Shown here one piece after another: positions 47,082-58,500 of a DNA stretch of 64,000 bases. The notes under the pieces are model-generated. The model saw only the letters and a list, made by a program, of their open reading frames with translations, did not search any database and was not told the origin of the DNA. Each line of letters begins with the position of its first letter. The stretch's first letter is position 1. Made by a program: the position numbers and the translations under genes. Source of the stretch: an uncultured Geobacteraceae bacterium (GTDB taxonomy: Bacteria > Desulfobacterota > Desulfuromonadia > Geobacterales > Pseudopelobacteraceae); assembly GCA_903901875.1 (NCBI GenBank), contig CAIUSO010000031.1:1-64000 (forward strand). Direction: 5' to 3'.

Positions 47082-48851
47082 CTATCGCCGAAGCCAGCGG
47101 ACAAGAATTTCATATAGTTCATCAGGGTCAACCGGCTTGCTTATGAAGTCGCTCATTCCCGCATCGAGACAGCGAGCCTTATCTTCCACAAAGGCATTGG
47201 CGGTCATGGCCAGTATCGGTGTTTTTCCGTTTAGTGGCAGATTCCGAATATGGCATGTTGCTGTCAGACCATCCATGTTCGGCATTTGCAGATCCATCAA
47301 AATAAGCGCATAACTGACTCGGCCAGCACGTTCCACCGCAATAACACCATCCTCCGCCGTATCCACCGCCAGGCCAGCATCAGCAAGTATATCCTGCGCA
47401 ATTTCCCGGTTAATCTCATTATCTTCCACAAGCAGCACTCGCGTACCAGAAAAGTCACGTTTTAAAATTTCTTCTGCCGGTTCGGTTAGACTGGTAAACA
47501 ATGAAAGAGAAGCGGAGACATCTTTTTTCAAACGGGCTGTCAGCCAGAACGTACTACCAATTCCTTGTTTACTCGTGACTCCCGCCTCCCCCCCCATCAG
47601 ATGAGCGAGCTTTCGGGTAAGGGCCAGCCCCAGTCCCGTACCACCGTATTTACGTGTGGTAGTACTGTTAAGTTGTTCAAAATTGGAAAAAAGACGGGAA
47701 ATAGCTTCGGTGGAAATACCGATCCCGGTGTCACGCACTTCAAAACATACTAATACATCTCTCTCCGTTTCCTCGGTCAGAGAGGCACTGAGTGTGATAC
47801 TGCCCGACTCGGTGAATTTTACTGCATTGGTGACATAGTTCAGTAGAGCCTGCTTCAGCCGGGTAGGATCCCCCAGCAGACGGATATCCGGCAGGTATCC
47901 TTTGTCTATGCACAGCGACAGTCCCCGGGCCTCAACCCGATCTTCCATCATTGAAACAACTGTTTCTATGATTACGTTGAGATTGAGACATGTTTCTTCA
48001 AGGGTCAGCTTACCAGCTTCAATCTTTGAGAGATCAAGTATATCATTAATGACGGAGAGCAGGTGCTGCGATGCATTGTCGATTTTCTGAATTCTCTCGG
48101 CCTGTTTTTGCGATATGCCCTCCTGCTTCAACAAGTGCACCATACCGGTAATCGCATTCATGGGCGTCCTGATTTCATGACTCATATTCGCCAGAAACGT
48201 TGATTTGGCAAGATTGGCAGCATCTGCCTGCTCTTTAACCTGTTGGAGTGCATCGAGTGTTTCCTGAAGCTTCTGTTCCGCTATTTTCCGTTTGTTGATC
48301 TCCCGGGTCAACTGGATTGTTCGAGATGCCAACTTGTCATACATGGACATCACCGTTTCAATCATGGCCCTTGTTGAACCGGCCATCTGTTCGTTGGCGA
48401 TTCGTTTTGCTTCTTCCCGTGCAACCCCCTGCCGCAGGGCGAGAACAGCTTTCGCCATACGCTTGTCAGATTCAATAATGTGTAACGCCAACCAATGGGT
48501 GAGAAACGCAACAATATCCTCTACCACATCATCAAAGGGCTTGACGTTTTCCTCTTTTTTCAATCGAAGCACCTCTTGCACAAAATTGACGTGAGTTGCC
48601 TTATGCTCCGTTTCCCATTCATCGTTGCCGAGTGCCTCACCCCAGATGGCTTCTTCTGTCTGAAAATGAAAAACGGTGTACTCCTTCAACTGATCAAAGA
48701 TACAGTTCAGGGCGGGAACATCTGACTGGAAGGTTAAGTGGCTTACAAGACTGTTCAACAGATCGATCAAACGATGATGCTGAATGTCAATGGCAGGGAT
48801 CCCCGTTTCAAAGTTACTGTTCCAGGGAAAAATTTCAATGTCAGTATTCAT
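47082..48851 (-). CDS. Hemerythrin-domain hybrid histidine kinase
   Basis: The product has 589 residues. It begins with a bacteriohemerythrin domain (about 10-135) that has all seven expected diiron ligands: His25, His62, Glu66, His83, His87, His124 and Asp129. A coiled-coil linker (150-215) follows, then HisKA with His225 in [13 protein letters not shown], HATPase ([33 protein letters not shown]) and REC ([11 protein letters not shown]; acceptor in [13 protein letters not shown]). Hemerythrin binds O2 reversibly, so this is probably an oxygen or redox-responsive kinase without membrane helices. It lies just downstream of the HD-GYP regulator on the same strand. Confidence 0.92.
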   Translation of the reverse strand: MNTDIEIFPWNSNFETGIPAIDIQHHRLIDLLNSLVSHLTFQSDVPALNCIFDQLKEYTVFHFQTEEAIWGEALGNDEWETEHKATHVNFVQEVLRLKKEENVKPFDDVVEDIVAFLTHWLALHIIESDKRMAKAVLALRQGVAREEAKRIANEQMAGSTRAMIETVMSMYDKLASRTIQLTREINKRKIAEQKLQETLDALQQVKEQADAANLAKSTFLANMSHEIRTPMNAITGMVHLLKQEGISQKQAERIQKIDNASQHLLSVINDILDLSKIEAGKLTLEETCLNLNVIIETVVSMMEDRVEARGLSLCIDKGYLPDIRLLGDPTRLKQALLNYVTNAVKFTESGSITLSASLTEETERDVLVCFEVRDTGIGISTEAISRLFSNFEQLNSTTTRKYGGTGLGLALTRKLAHLMGGEAGVTSKQGIGSTFWLTARLKKDVSASLSLFTSLTEPAEEILKRDFSGTRVLLVEDNEINREIAQDILADAGLAVDTAEDGVIAVERAGRVSYALILMDLQMPNMDGLTATCHIRNLPLNGKTPILAMTANAFVEDKARCLDAGMSDFISKPVDPDELYEILVRWLRR

Positions 48852-48892
48852 GGTCCCACCTAACTGAAATATGTAATTGAGCTTTGGACATC

Positions 48893-50011
48893 TTATATTT
48901 TCACTGCACTATCATCCGCGTACCGCCAGGCAATTGTAGCAAACTCTCCCTGTATTTCCACGAAAGCATCTACAACATCGGGATCAAAATGGGTACCCTT
49001 TTCGCTCACAATCATAGCCGATACAATGTCCGGTGCGAGTGCCGCCCGATATACACGGTGAGATATCAGAGCATCATACACATCTGCCAGTGCCATCAAA
49101 CGGGCTGATATTGGAATACTATCGCCTGAAAGGCAATGGGGATAGCCGCTGCCATCCCATTTTTCCTGGTGTGAAAGGGCTATTTCCTTTGCAGTCACCA
49201 GAAAATCAACTTTTGCTCCCAATGAACGCTCGGCGTGATCGAGTGCATTATAGCCGATGATTGTATGGGTCTTCATTATTTCGAATTCGTCCGCAGTTAA
49301 CTTTCCCGGTTTGAGCAGAATATGATCAGGAATACCGACTTTACCGATATCATGGAGTGGTGCAGACTTGAACAGCATGGCAATATTCACATCGGTGAGA
49401 TATTCCTGGAAGCGGGGATGGTGTTTAAGTTGCGAAGCAAGGGCTTTCACATAGTGCTGTGTTCGTCTCAGATGGTTGCCGGTGTCATTATCCCTTGTTT
49501 CAGCAAGGGATGCCAGTGCCAGTATTGTCACCTCCTGAACAGCTCTCACCTCACCGGTCCTTTTTTCAACTTCCTGTTCGAGAAACAGGTTTTTATCACG
49601 AAGAAAATCAGCAGCTGCCTTCAAGCTCAAATGTGTCTGAACACGTGCCAGGATGATTGCAGGGCTGATAGGCTTGGTAATATAATCAACGGCACCCAGT
49701 TCAAAGCCATGTTTTTCATCCATCATGTCTGTTTTGGCCGTCAGAAATATGACCGGGATATTTCGGGTCCTCTCGTCGGATTTTAATTGGAGGCATACTT
49801 CGTAGCCATCCATTCCAGGCATCATTATGTCGAGAAGAATGAGATCAGGAGGTTCTTCTGACCGGGCGATCCGTAGGGCCCTCTCTCCATTTATGGCTAC
49901 CTTGACCTTGTACTCATCCTTGAGAAGAGCCCCGATAAGTGAAAGATTGTCAGGGGTATCATCAACCACAAGCACGGTCGAACGTCCATTATAACGTTGC
50001 AGAATTTCCAT
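48893..50011 (-). CDS. Response regulator with HD-GYP c-di-GMP phosphodiesterase domain
   Basis: The product has 372 residues. The N-terminal REC has acceptor Asp61 ([13 protein letters not shown]) and ITKP. A coiled-coil linker is followed by an HD-GYP domain with [14 protein letters not shown] and [11 protein letters not shown], the defining motifs. HD-GYP enzymes hydrolyse cyclic di-GMP. This is the output of the kinase cluster, so the local pathway probably controls c-di-GMP levels. It is 13 bases after the REC-kinase-REC gene. Confidence 0.93.
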   Translation of the reverse strand: MEILQRYNGRSTVLVVDDTPDNLSLIGALLKDEYKVKVAINGERALRIARSEEPPDLILLDIMMPGMDGYEVCLQLKSDERTRNIPVIFLTAKTDMMDEKHGFELGAVDYITKPISPAIILARVQTHLSLKAAADFLRDKNLFLEQEVEKRTGEVRAVQEVTILALASLAETRDNDTGNHLRRTQHYVKALASQLKHHPRFQEYLTDVNIAMLFKSAPLHDIGKVGIPDHILLKPGKLTADEFEIMKTHTIIGYNALDHAERSLGAKVDFLVTAKEIALSHQEKWDGSGYPHCLSGDSIPISARLMALADVYDALISHRVYRAALAPDIVSAMIVSEKGTHFDPDVVDAFVEIQGEFATIAWRYADDSAVKI

Positions 50012-50024
50012 GAATCACCTCGTA

Positions 50025-51641
50025 TCAGTGCCGCGAATCAAGCTTTTCCTGTACCCTGCGTAACAGTTCCATCGGCTGGAGCGGCTTCATGAGCACCTCA
50101 AGTCCAGGGCTCCCGATACCCCGATCGGAGAGGAATTCGGCACTGTACCCACTCAGATAGAGGACAGCAACACCATCTTGAATACGGCATATTTCGGAAT
50201 ACGCCTCCACACCATTTTTCTTTGGCATGAAGATATCCATCACTATCAGATCGATTCTGTCCCGGTTGTCAGTGAAAAGAGTAACTGCGTCCTCACCGTT
50301 ACAGGCCTGAATTACCTCATAGCCAAATCGGTTAAGCAGTGTCACTAATAGTATACGAACGGCAGGATCATCTTCCGCAAGCAGAATTGTACCCTCTCCA
50401 CCGAATGGGACCGCGCTCTCCTCCTTTACCCCGTGCAACTTCTGTCCCGAACTATCCAGGGGAAGATACACCCGGAATGTTGTTCCTATTCCCGGTTCAC
50501 TGTTCACGTGGATAATGCCGTTATGTTGCCGGATAATTCCATGGACTATGGCCAATCCGAGTCCGGTCCCTTTGCCAATCTCTTTTGTGGTATAAAAAGG
50601 CTCAAAAATCCGCCGTTTAGTGTCCGCATCCATGCCGGCACCGGAGTCGGAGACAGCCAACCAGGCGTAGTACCCCGGCCTGAACAGATCCGGGCCTTCA
50701 CCAAGCGGTGCTTCTACTTCCTGAATCCCGGACTCAATTAGTAGCTTCCCACAGCCGGACATGGCATCTCGGGCATTGCTAGCCAGATTAATCAGCACCT
50801 GCTCAATCTGATTGCTATCCACAGCTACCGGAAGTGTCCCTTGTTCATGCAGAGTGACCATCAACTGAATTTCCTCACCAATCACTCTCTCCAGAAATCC
50901 CTGCACTCGCAGAATAATCGTATTAAGGTCCGTTTGTTTGACGGACACCTCCTGCTTACGACTGAATGCCAGAAGTCCTCCAGTCAGTTGGGCAGCCCTA
51001 TCCACAGCATCCAAAATCCGCTGAATTTCTTGCTTATGTTTGTCACCCAACTGGTCATCTAGTTGAAGTAATGATCCATACCCCATGATTACCATCAGGA
51101 TATTGTTGAAATCGTGGGCCACACCACCGGCAAACTGACCAATGGCCTCCATCTTTTGAGACTGGAGAAGCTGCTCCTCGGTTTTCCTGTTTTCACGGAT
51201 GCGCCTTTCAACCTCCTGTTCCAGGTCAAGATTCTTGTTTCGGAGAACGTCTGCTGATAATTTCAGACTAAGGTGGGTTTTAATACGAACACACAATACA
51301 GCAGGGTTTACCGGTTTAAATATGTAATCTGCAGCCCCAAGCTCAAACCCCGCCTGCTCATCTGTCACGTCCGTCAGAGCAGTAAGAAAGATAATCGGAA
51401 TATCTCGGGTCCTCGCTTTCGACTTCAGCTTCCGACAGACGTCGTACCCGCTTAATCCCGGCATCATGATGTCAAGAAGTATCAGGTCAGGAGGTGAAGC
51501 TGACCCGGCAATACGGAGTGCTTTTTCTCCGTTATTTGCCACTTTAACCCGATACATGTCACTGAGAATATCATGCATGAAGGCTAAATTATCCGGTGCA
51601 TCGTCAACGACCAGCAGTGTTCGGAGTCCCTTATCGTCCAT
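50025..51641 (-). CDS. REC-histidine kinase-REC protein
   Basis: The product is about 538 residues: REC ([24 protein letters not shown]), a coiled coil, a HisKA of the GGVAHDFNNILM type, HATPase ([31 protein letters not shown]) and a terminal REC (LLAEDDPAVRI; acceptor in LIVMDIFMPKKNG). The H-box differs from the other kinases here (AHDFNN, as in NtrB-like soluble kinases). I chose ATG 51641 because GAGG lies 7 bases upstream; it overlaps the end of the preceding kinase gene by 11 bases. The long N-terminal extension of the frame is not coding. Confidence 0.86.
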   Translation of the reverse strand: MDDKGLRTLLVVDDAPDNLAFMHDILSDMYRVKVANNGEKALRIAGSASPPDLILLDIMMPGLSGYDVCRKLKSKARTRDIPIIFLTALTDVTDEQAGFELGAADYIFKPVNPAVLCVRIKTHLSLKLSADVLRNKNLDLEQEVERRIRENRKTEEQLLQSQKMEAIGQFAGGVAHDFNNILMVIMGYGSLLQLDDQLGDKHKQEIQRILDAVDRAAQLTGGLLAFSRKQEVSVKQTDLNTIILRVQGFLERVIGEEIQLMVTLHEQGTLPVAVDSNQIEQVLINLASNARDAMSGCGKLLIESGIQEVEAPLGEGPDLFRPGYYAWLAVSDSGAGMDADTKRRIFEPFYTTKEIGKGTGLGLAIVHGIIRQHNGIIHVNSEPGIGTTFRVYLPLDSSGQKLHGVKEESAVPFGGEGTILLAEDDPAVRILLVTLLNRFGYEVIQACNGEDAVTLFTDNRDRIDLIVMDIFMPKKNGVEAYSEICRIQDGVAVLYLSGYSAEFLSDRGIGSPGLEVLMKPLQPMELLRRVQEKLDSRH

Positions 51642-54600
51642 GGGCGACCTCATTATATTTTCGTTGTGCATGGTGAAGTACGTTAACGGCATCCTCAAAC
51701 TCAAATTGGCGAATTGCACGTTTAAGCTCAAGGAAATCCTGTGAAAATGCGGAGTGGAAAAGGTTACTGTTCGCTTCAAACAGATCAACAGACGCCCCAT
51801 TGTCATCTTCTAACAATTCAAGAAGGTTTTGACAGGTCGTTGCAAGTACGGCGGAATCAACCACCATCGTCTCATTCTCCCGCTCTGGTGGTAGATGTGT
51901 ATCTATTGCGGCAATAACATCATCTAAGCTCAACTCAAAATCAGGGAGCATACGCCCACTATCATTACCCGAGCGAATTGCCTGTTCCACAGTGGCAGCA
52001 GCGGCCTGAAGACCGACTGCTCCAATGGTGCCGGCAACCCCTTTCACCGTATGGGCTACACGCTCCGCTGCCCCGTGGTCGTTCTCATCCAGCAATCTTC
52101 TTATGTCATGGGCCGCATTCCGATGGCCGGAAGCAAACATCCTTAACATACTGATATATCGGCTTTTTACCCCTTTTACCCGCCGTAATCCCTGTGAGAT
52201 ATCAATTCCGGTGAGTTCATCGGGCAGTTCTTCTTCAAAGGTCGCCCCATGGCTATGCGTCGGTATGTCTGTAAGGATAATTGATCGTGGTTTGATCCAC
52301 TTCAACAAAACCATTTCCCAAAGCTGGTCAGGCTCTATCGGCTTGGAAATGTAATCATTCATACCTGCCGCAAGACAGGAATCCCGGTCCTGTGGCATGG
52401 CATTAGCCGTCATGGCAATTACGGGTAGTTCGGCCCATGCAGGATTCTTCCGGATCTCCTCTGTTGCCCGGAGACCATCCATAACCGGCATCTGTATGTC
52501 CATCAATACCAACTCATAGGAGTTAAGTCTAAGCAATTCAAGGGCGGCACGGCCGTTAACGGCCGTGTCAACCCGCATTCCGGCGCCGATGAGTAGCTCA
52601 AAGGCCACTTCCTGGTTGATGTCATTATCTTCAACAAGCAGAATTTTAGCTCCACCGATAGTACGGAGCCGTTCTTCCAAGGACTCCGACTGCTCAGAAC
52701 GGTTGACTGAGGTAATTTTTTCACCGAAGAGGATTTGAGAGATTACGTCAAACAGCGGAGAAGGTAATACCGGTTTGGTGAGAACAGCAGCAATGATGCC
52801 TTCGACCCATGGATCATTTAACGCCATATTATATCCAAGTGATGTCACCAGGATTACCTGGGGCTCGGGCATCAAGCCGCATTCACGGATGAGACAGGCA
52901 GCTTCAAGGCCATCCATATCCGGCAGGTTGTGAGCAAGTAAGATTATCCGGTAGGGACAGTTCCCATCGGTGGCCCGTCGAACTTCTTCAAGTGCCAGTT
53001 TCCCAGAAGGCACGCCACTCACCTCCAGCGACAGTGTTCTTACCGTGGCACATAAATCATCACGGGATATGTCACTCCCATCGACAACCAGCACGCGACA
53101 ACCTGGAGTATCGAAAGAGTGAGGTAACAGGTGACTCTGACCGGTAGATGTTCTACCGACACGTACGGTAAACCAGAAGGTACTGCCGATTCCAAAGGAA
53201 CTGTCAACGCCGACTGAACCACCCATCAACTCGGCTAATCGCTTGCTGATTGCCAACCCCAGACCGGTTCCCCCATATTTTCGGGTAGTTGACGTGTCAG
53301 CCTGTTGAAAGCTTTTAAAAAGCATCATCTGTTGCTCTTGGGTTAACCCGATACCGGTATCCCGCACTTCAAAATAGAGCGTCAATTCTTGACTGGTACA
53401 TTCTTTAACGCGTACGGCAATGCATATTTGTCCTCGCTCCGTGAATTTCAAGGCATTTGAGCCGTAGTTGAGCAGAATCTGCTGAATCCGCAAAGAGTCG
53501 CCGACTATGTTTTCAGGGACATCCGGGGCTATTTCAAAATTCAGTTCCAATTTTTTGCCACTTGCCCGCTCAATCAAAAATCCGGTCACTGAATCCATTG
53601 AACTTTTTAGATTGAATTCTGCCTGCTCAATGGTGAACTTTCCGGCTTCAATCTTGGAATAGTCAAGGATGTCATTAATGATACTCATCAAATGATTACT
53701 CGATGACTGTATTTTAGTCAGATATTCCCGCAGACGCGGAGCCGGTTCTGCTTTCAACGCCAGATGTGAGATACCAAGAATTGCGTTCATGGGGGTCCGA
53801 ATTTCATGGCTCATATTGGCAAGAAAATCCGACTTGATCCTGTTTGCCATCTCGGCCCCATCCTTGGCAACACGCAACGCCTCAGCCGCCGCACGTTCTT
53901 CGGTAATATCCTCAAAGATGGCAACAAGCCCCTTGGCCGGCTCACTATCATTTAGATAGCGGGCTTTGGTCCGTGCCCAGAACATGCTGCCATCCTTACG
54001 AATCAACGGGAGCCCTGAATTTTGAAATATTCTATCCGCTTCTAAACCCTCCATGATTTTGTGATTAATTTGCTCATAACTCTCATCATTGGCATACCAG
54101 CAACGAGTTGACTTTCCAACCAGTTCACCCGTCCCATAGCCAAAAAACTTCTCCATGTTATCATTACAACGGAGCACAATACGGTCTTTGATCAGTGCGA
54201 TCCCGGTTGTTGTCGCATCAAAGATTGCCCGCTGTTCTTCAATGGCTGCTTCCGCATATTCTTTGGCACGCTGCAACTCAAGGGTCCGTTCCCTTACCCG
54301 TTGTTCAAGAGTACGGTTCTGTTCTGACACTTCTTCTTCCATCTTTTTACGGACCGTAATATCCTCAAATACCCCCAGCAGAATTTCCCTCTTCCCCATT
54401 GAATCCAAAAGGGGAAACTTGCTTGTGTCACCCCACATTACCGAACCGTCAGCCCGTCGTATGGTCTCGATGATATGCCGTTTTTCCTGCTGACTGTTCA
54501 TAACAGCCTGATCATCGGTACGATAACCTTCAGAAGCATCACTCCCCCATGGAAGATCAAAATCGGTTTTCCCTATGATCTCTTCCGGTTTGTCAAAACC

Positions 54601-55527
54601 GGCGCTCATGGCAAAGTTCCGGTTACAACCGAGAAAACGCCCCTCCCTGTCTTTCCAAAAAATTGAGTGGGGAATGGTATCCATGATAGTGGTAAGCATG
54701 TTGCGGCTGAGGCGAAGATTTTCATAGGGTTTTTTAATAGACGCAATAAAAATTCCCTTATAGATCAGCAGAAACGCGAGAATTTTATAGATATGGCCCA
54801 ACACATTAAAGGTATCGAAGACACTCTTGTAACCGCTGAATATATACTCGCAGCAGACACAGAGAATAAGGGCGGACAGATAATATGGTACCTGCGATTC
54901 ACCGACTCTGAGCAGTCTCCGCCAATAGACGATAATTGCAACCACCAGCAGTGCCATGATGACGTACTCGGAGAATATTTTGAATGTGGTCAGCCCGACA
55001 CCCGCTACAAAGGTTGCCGGAATATGCCCAGGAAAAAATGTCACCCCGACAAACACCCCCGCAGAAATCCCGAGTGCCGTGCTGAGCATAACGGATTTGG
55101 AAAGCCACCAGCGGGAAAATCCCGGATAGATAAATGAACCGGCAAGAAAAGAGCCCGCACTGACCATGCGAGCGGCAATCCAGAACTGCGTTGATTTATT
55201 GGGGTTGTTTGCCGTTATCAGGTCGGGCATACCGGCGTAGCCAAGCAGGTGCATACTGTCCAGCAACCCGATCGCCAAAAACGCCACGCTCAAAAACAAG
55301 GTATGCTGATCCCCGTCCTGATCGTAAGCGTACCAACCGACGCTAAAAATAGTAAAAGAGACAATGACACTGAATACTTCTGTGACGTTATGAAAAACAA
55401 GATAGGTGGCTGTATCAGCCACACGGTAGAGTTGAGATTGAAAGTACCCAATCAAAAAAAAGGGAGCCACCGTCAACAATACAAATCCTGTCAGGTGGCG
55501 TTTGCTGACGAGACTACTCATGGGCAT
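51631..55527 (-). CDS. MASE3-domain hybrid histidine kinase with HPt
   Basis: The product has about 1298 residues. About seven to eight membrane helices at the N-terminus form a MASE3 sensor (about 10-275, with [19 protein letters not shown] and [13 protein letters not shown]). Two PAS domains (about 280-400 and 435-555), HisKA ([16 protein letters not shown]), HATPase ([36 protein letters not shown]), a degenerate REC ([12 protein letters not shown], with the acceptor Asp replaced), a second intact REC ([13 protein letters not shown]) and an HPt domain ([14 protein letters not shown]) follow. This is a full ArcB/BarA-like phosphorelay chain. The start could be ATG 55527 or the nearby GTG 55536 or ATG 55521. 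Confidence 0.88.
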   Translation of the reverse strand: MPMSSLVSKRHLTGFVLLTVAPFFLIGYFQSQLYRVADTATYLVFHNVTEVFSVIVSFTIFSVGWYAYDQDGDQHTLFLSVAFLAIGLLDSMHLLGYAGMPDLITANNPNKSTQFWIAARMVSAGSFLAGSFIYPGFSRWWLSKSVMLSTALGISAGVFVGVTFFPGHIPATFVAGVGLTTFKIFSEYVIMALLVVAIIVYWRRLLRVGESQVPYYLSALILCVCCEYIFSGYKSVFDTFNVLGHIYKILAFLLIYKGIFIASIKKPYENLRLSRNMLTTIMDTIPHSIFWKDREGRFLGCNRNFAMSAGFDKPEEIIGKTDFDLPWGSDASEGYRTDDQAVMNSQQEKRHIIETIRRADGSVMWGDTSKFPLLDSMGKREILLGVFEDITVRKKMEEEVSEQNRTLEQRVRERTLELQRAKEYAEAAIEEQRAIFDATTTGIALIKDRIVLRCNDNMEKFFGYGTGELVGKSTRCWYANDESYEQINHKIMEGLEADRIFQNSGLPLIRKDGSMFWARTKARYLNDSEPAKGLVAIFEDITEERAAAEALRVAKDGAEMANRIKSDFLANMSHEIRTPMNAILGISHLALKAEPAPRLREYLTKIQSSSNHLMSIINDILDYSKIEAGKFTIEQAEFNLKSSMDSVTGFLIERASGKKLELNFEIAPDVPENIVGDSLRIQQILLNYGSNALKFTERGQICIAVRVKECTSQELTLYFEVRDTGIGLTQEQQMMLFKSFQQADTSTTRKYGGTGLGLAISKRLAELMGGSVGVDSSFGIGSTFWFTVRVGRTSTGQSHLLPHSFDTPGCRVLVVDGSDISRDDLCATVRTLSLEVSGVPSGKLALEEVRRATDGNCPYRIILLAHNLPDMDGLEAACLIRECGLMPEPQVILVTSLGYNMALNDPWVEGIIAAVLTKPVLPSPLFDVISQILFGEKITSVNRSEQSESLEERLRTIGGAKILLVEDNDINQEVAFELLIGAGMRVDTAVNGRAALELLRLNSYELVLMDIQMPVMDGLRATEEIRKNPAWAELPVIAMTANAMPQDRDSCLAAGMNDYISKPIEPDQLWEMVLLKWIKPRSIILTDIPTHSHGATFEEELPDELTGIDISQGLRRVKGVKSRYISMLRMFASGHRNAAHDIRRLLDENDHGAAERVAHTVKGVAGTIGAVGLQAAAATVEQAIRSGNDSGRMLPDFELSLDDVIAAIDTHLPPERENETMVVDSAVLATTCQNLLELLEDDNGASVDLFEANSNLFHSAFSQDFLELKRAIRQFEFEDAVNVLHHAQRKYNEVAHGR

Positions 55528-55572
55528 CTTCGGCACCCCCGGCTTGGTATACGAAGTTTGTTAATCCCCCCA

Positions 55573-58500
55573 TTACTGTTCTGAATGGGGAAATATACCG
55601 TTCCTGGCACTCCGGTTTTTCATGGCGCCCTCAAGAATCGTGAGAGCCCCATCGTAATTAAAACAGTTCATGGCAGCCTCCAGACGGGAAAATTCTCGGA
55701 GAAAGGCCGTCTTGAGAAGCTCGACATGCTCCTCAAACAGCTCGCACGCCGCAGCATCATCGGCACGTAGCAAAATCAGCAAGGTGTCACAGACTTTCCC
55801 CAACGTGGTGTCTTCAACTACAACCGTCAACCGAGCCTGTTCAGGGAGAAGCTTGGTCTCCAACTCCACAATCAGATTCCCCAACAACATTTCGAAGGAG
55901 CCTATCAATTGCACCAGTTCACCACTCTGTTCACGAAACACTTTTTCCAAAGCAGCCGCAGACTCTTGCAGCTCAACCGCCCCCAGATTTCCCGCAACAC
56001 CTTTCGCAGTGTGAGCCAGTCTCTCAGCCGTACCCCAGTCCCCCGCTTCTACAGCCTGACGAATCAAAGTTGCCGTATCCCTCTGCCCCGTGATAAATTT
56101 CCGCAACATGGAGAGAAAGAGCACTTTTTTGCCACGAACTCGTTGGAGACCAAGTGCCATGTCAATTCCGTCCAGAGATTCCGGAAGTTCGGAACCGGGG
56201 GCAACCGTCGGTATCGCTGCCGGGGAGGGTGGCGTCCCTCTCTGGCTACGTGGCCGAATCCACTTCAACAGTGTACCCCAGAGGTGCACCAGATCTATCG
56301 GCTTGGTAATATAGTCATCCATGCCGGCCCCTATACATGCTGCACGGTCCTGCTGCATGCCGTTGGCCGTCATGGCAATGATCGGAAGGTGGGCAAACGC
56401 GGTGTTCTTGCGTATTTCAAGCGTTGCAGTAACCCCATCCATTACCGGCATCTGCATATCCATCAACACCAGGTCATAGCTCTGTGACATAATTTTTTCC
56501 AATGCGATCTGGCCGTTATTGGCGGTATCAACCCGCAGACCAGCCTCTACCAGCAGTTCAACGGCAACCTCCTGGTTGATTTCATTATCCTCGACCAGCA
56601 GGACATGCGCTCCGCCGATGGTGCCCAGTTTTTCTTCCAATGCTGAAGTTGACATTGGAGCACGGTATGAAGGGGGCTGTTCATCACGAAGGCAGCGAAC
56701 CGCCGTATCAAAGAGTGTTGACGGGGTAACCGGCTTGGTCAGGACTATTTCTATTCCGCTCTCGTTATCCATAACAATAATGGCATCATCCCTGTCAAAT
56801 GCCGTAATTAAAATAAGGTGGGGGGCTGGTAGCAGCTCAAGCGTTCTGATCCGGCGAGCTGTTTCTATGCCATCGATTTCTGGCATTTGCCAATCAAGAA
56901 TCACAAGTCGATAGGGTTGCCCCTGCCTGGCTGCATGTTGAAGTTCCTCCAGAGCTTCCAAACCGGAAGAAACGGCAACCACATCAAAGGTCATTGATTG
57001 CAGCGTGTCGTGCAATACCAGACGAACATGCTCATTATCATCAACAACGAGAATGCGGCAACCACGAAGGTCAGGATGGGTGACAAGTGAGCGCCGCTGT
57101 TCCGCAGTTATGCCAACCCGCACGGTAAACCAGAAGGTACTGCCAACGCCCGCTTCACTGGTGACACCAACCTCTCCCCCCATCAAACCTGCCATCCGCT
57201 TGCAAATAGCCAGTCCGAGGCCGGTACCTCCGTACTTTCTGGTTGTTGACATGTCAGCCTGTTGGAAGCTTTGGAACAACAGTTGCTGCTGTGCTCCCGT
57301 GAGTCCAATGCCGGTATCCCGGACAGCGAACAGAAGCAACACCGACTTTTCTGCCCGCTCTTTAACTCGTGCCGAAATACAGATTTCCCCCCGCTCCGTA
57401 AACTTTATCGCATTGGCCCCATAATTAACCAGTATCTGGCCGATTCGAAGGGAATCACCAATGAGGCTATGGGGCACATCCGGTGCGATATCAAAGATCA
57501 GTTCCAATCCCTTGCCAGCGGACTTTTCATTAAGGAAACCGGCCACCATACTCAGCACCTGCTCCAGATCAAAGTCGGCATGCTCTATGGCAAGCTTACC
57601 CGCCTCTATTTTAGAGAAATCAAGAATGTCATTAATAATGCCAAGCAGGTGTTGACCGGAATTTTGAATTTTAGCCAGATAATCCCGCTGACGTAACGTA
57701 AGATCGGTTTTGAGCACAAGATGGGACATACCGATAATAGCATTCATGGGGGTGCGAATTTCATGACTCATGATAGCAAGAAAGTCTGATTTGGTTTTAC
57801 TGGCTGCTTCGGCAGCCTCCTTTGCCCTGCGAAGCTCTTCGGCAATTTCACGTTCATTGGTAATATCTTCAATAATGATAACGACACCGGCAGAAAAGTC
57901 AAAATCATCCAATCGCTGGGCTGACTTGCGGGCCCAGAACGACGTGCCGTTCTTGTGCCGTAGCTGAATTTCCTTCCGATGGTAGACACCGAGTGCCGCC
58001 ACGCACTCGGCCTCTTCTGTCCCGATCTGCTCAAACAGCTCGTCACTCCCATACCAGATTCGCGTGCTTTGACCAATGAGCTCACCGGCAGAATACCCAA
58101 AAATGGTTTCCAGCCGATGGTTACAGCGCAAAATGATCCGATCCCGCACCAGCAAAATTCCAGCGGTTGCAGCTTCAAATACTGCCGATTGCTCTCGGTT
58201 GATCGTCTCCAGCTCTGCCGTCCGTCGAGAAACCAGCTCTTCAAGATTTTGCCGATAGTCCGCAAGCTCCTGTTCCCGGGCCATCTGTTCCGTGACATCC
58301 CGCCACACGGCGGAAATAAGGGAATGCCCTTTGAGGTAAATCGGCTTGAGGGTCAGGACGACATCCCGTAACGTACCGTTTTTATGGCGGTGACGGGTCT
58401 TAAAATCAGTCAACTTTCCTGCTGCTGCCATCGTGCTGTTAACGGCAATTTCTTCTGAGGAATGCTCTCCCTGAATATCCAGCACCGTCAGGCAGGCAAA

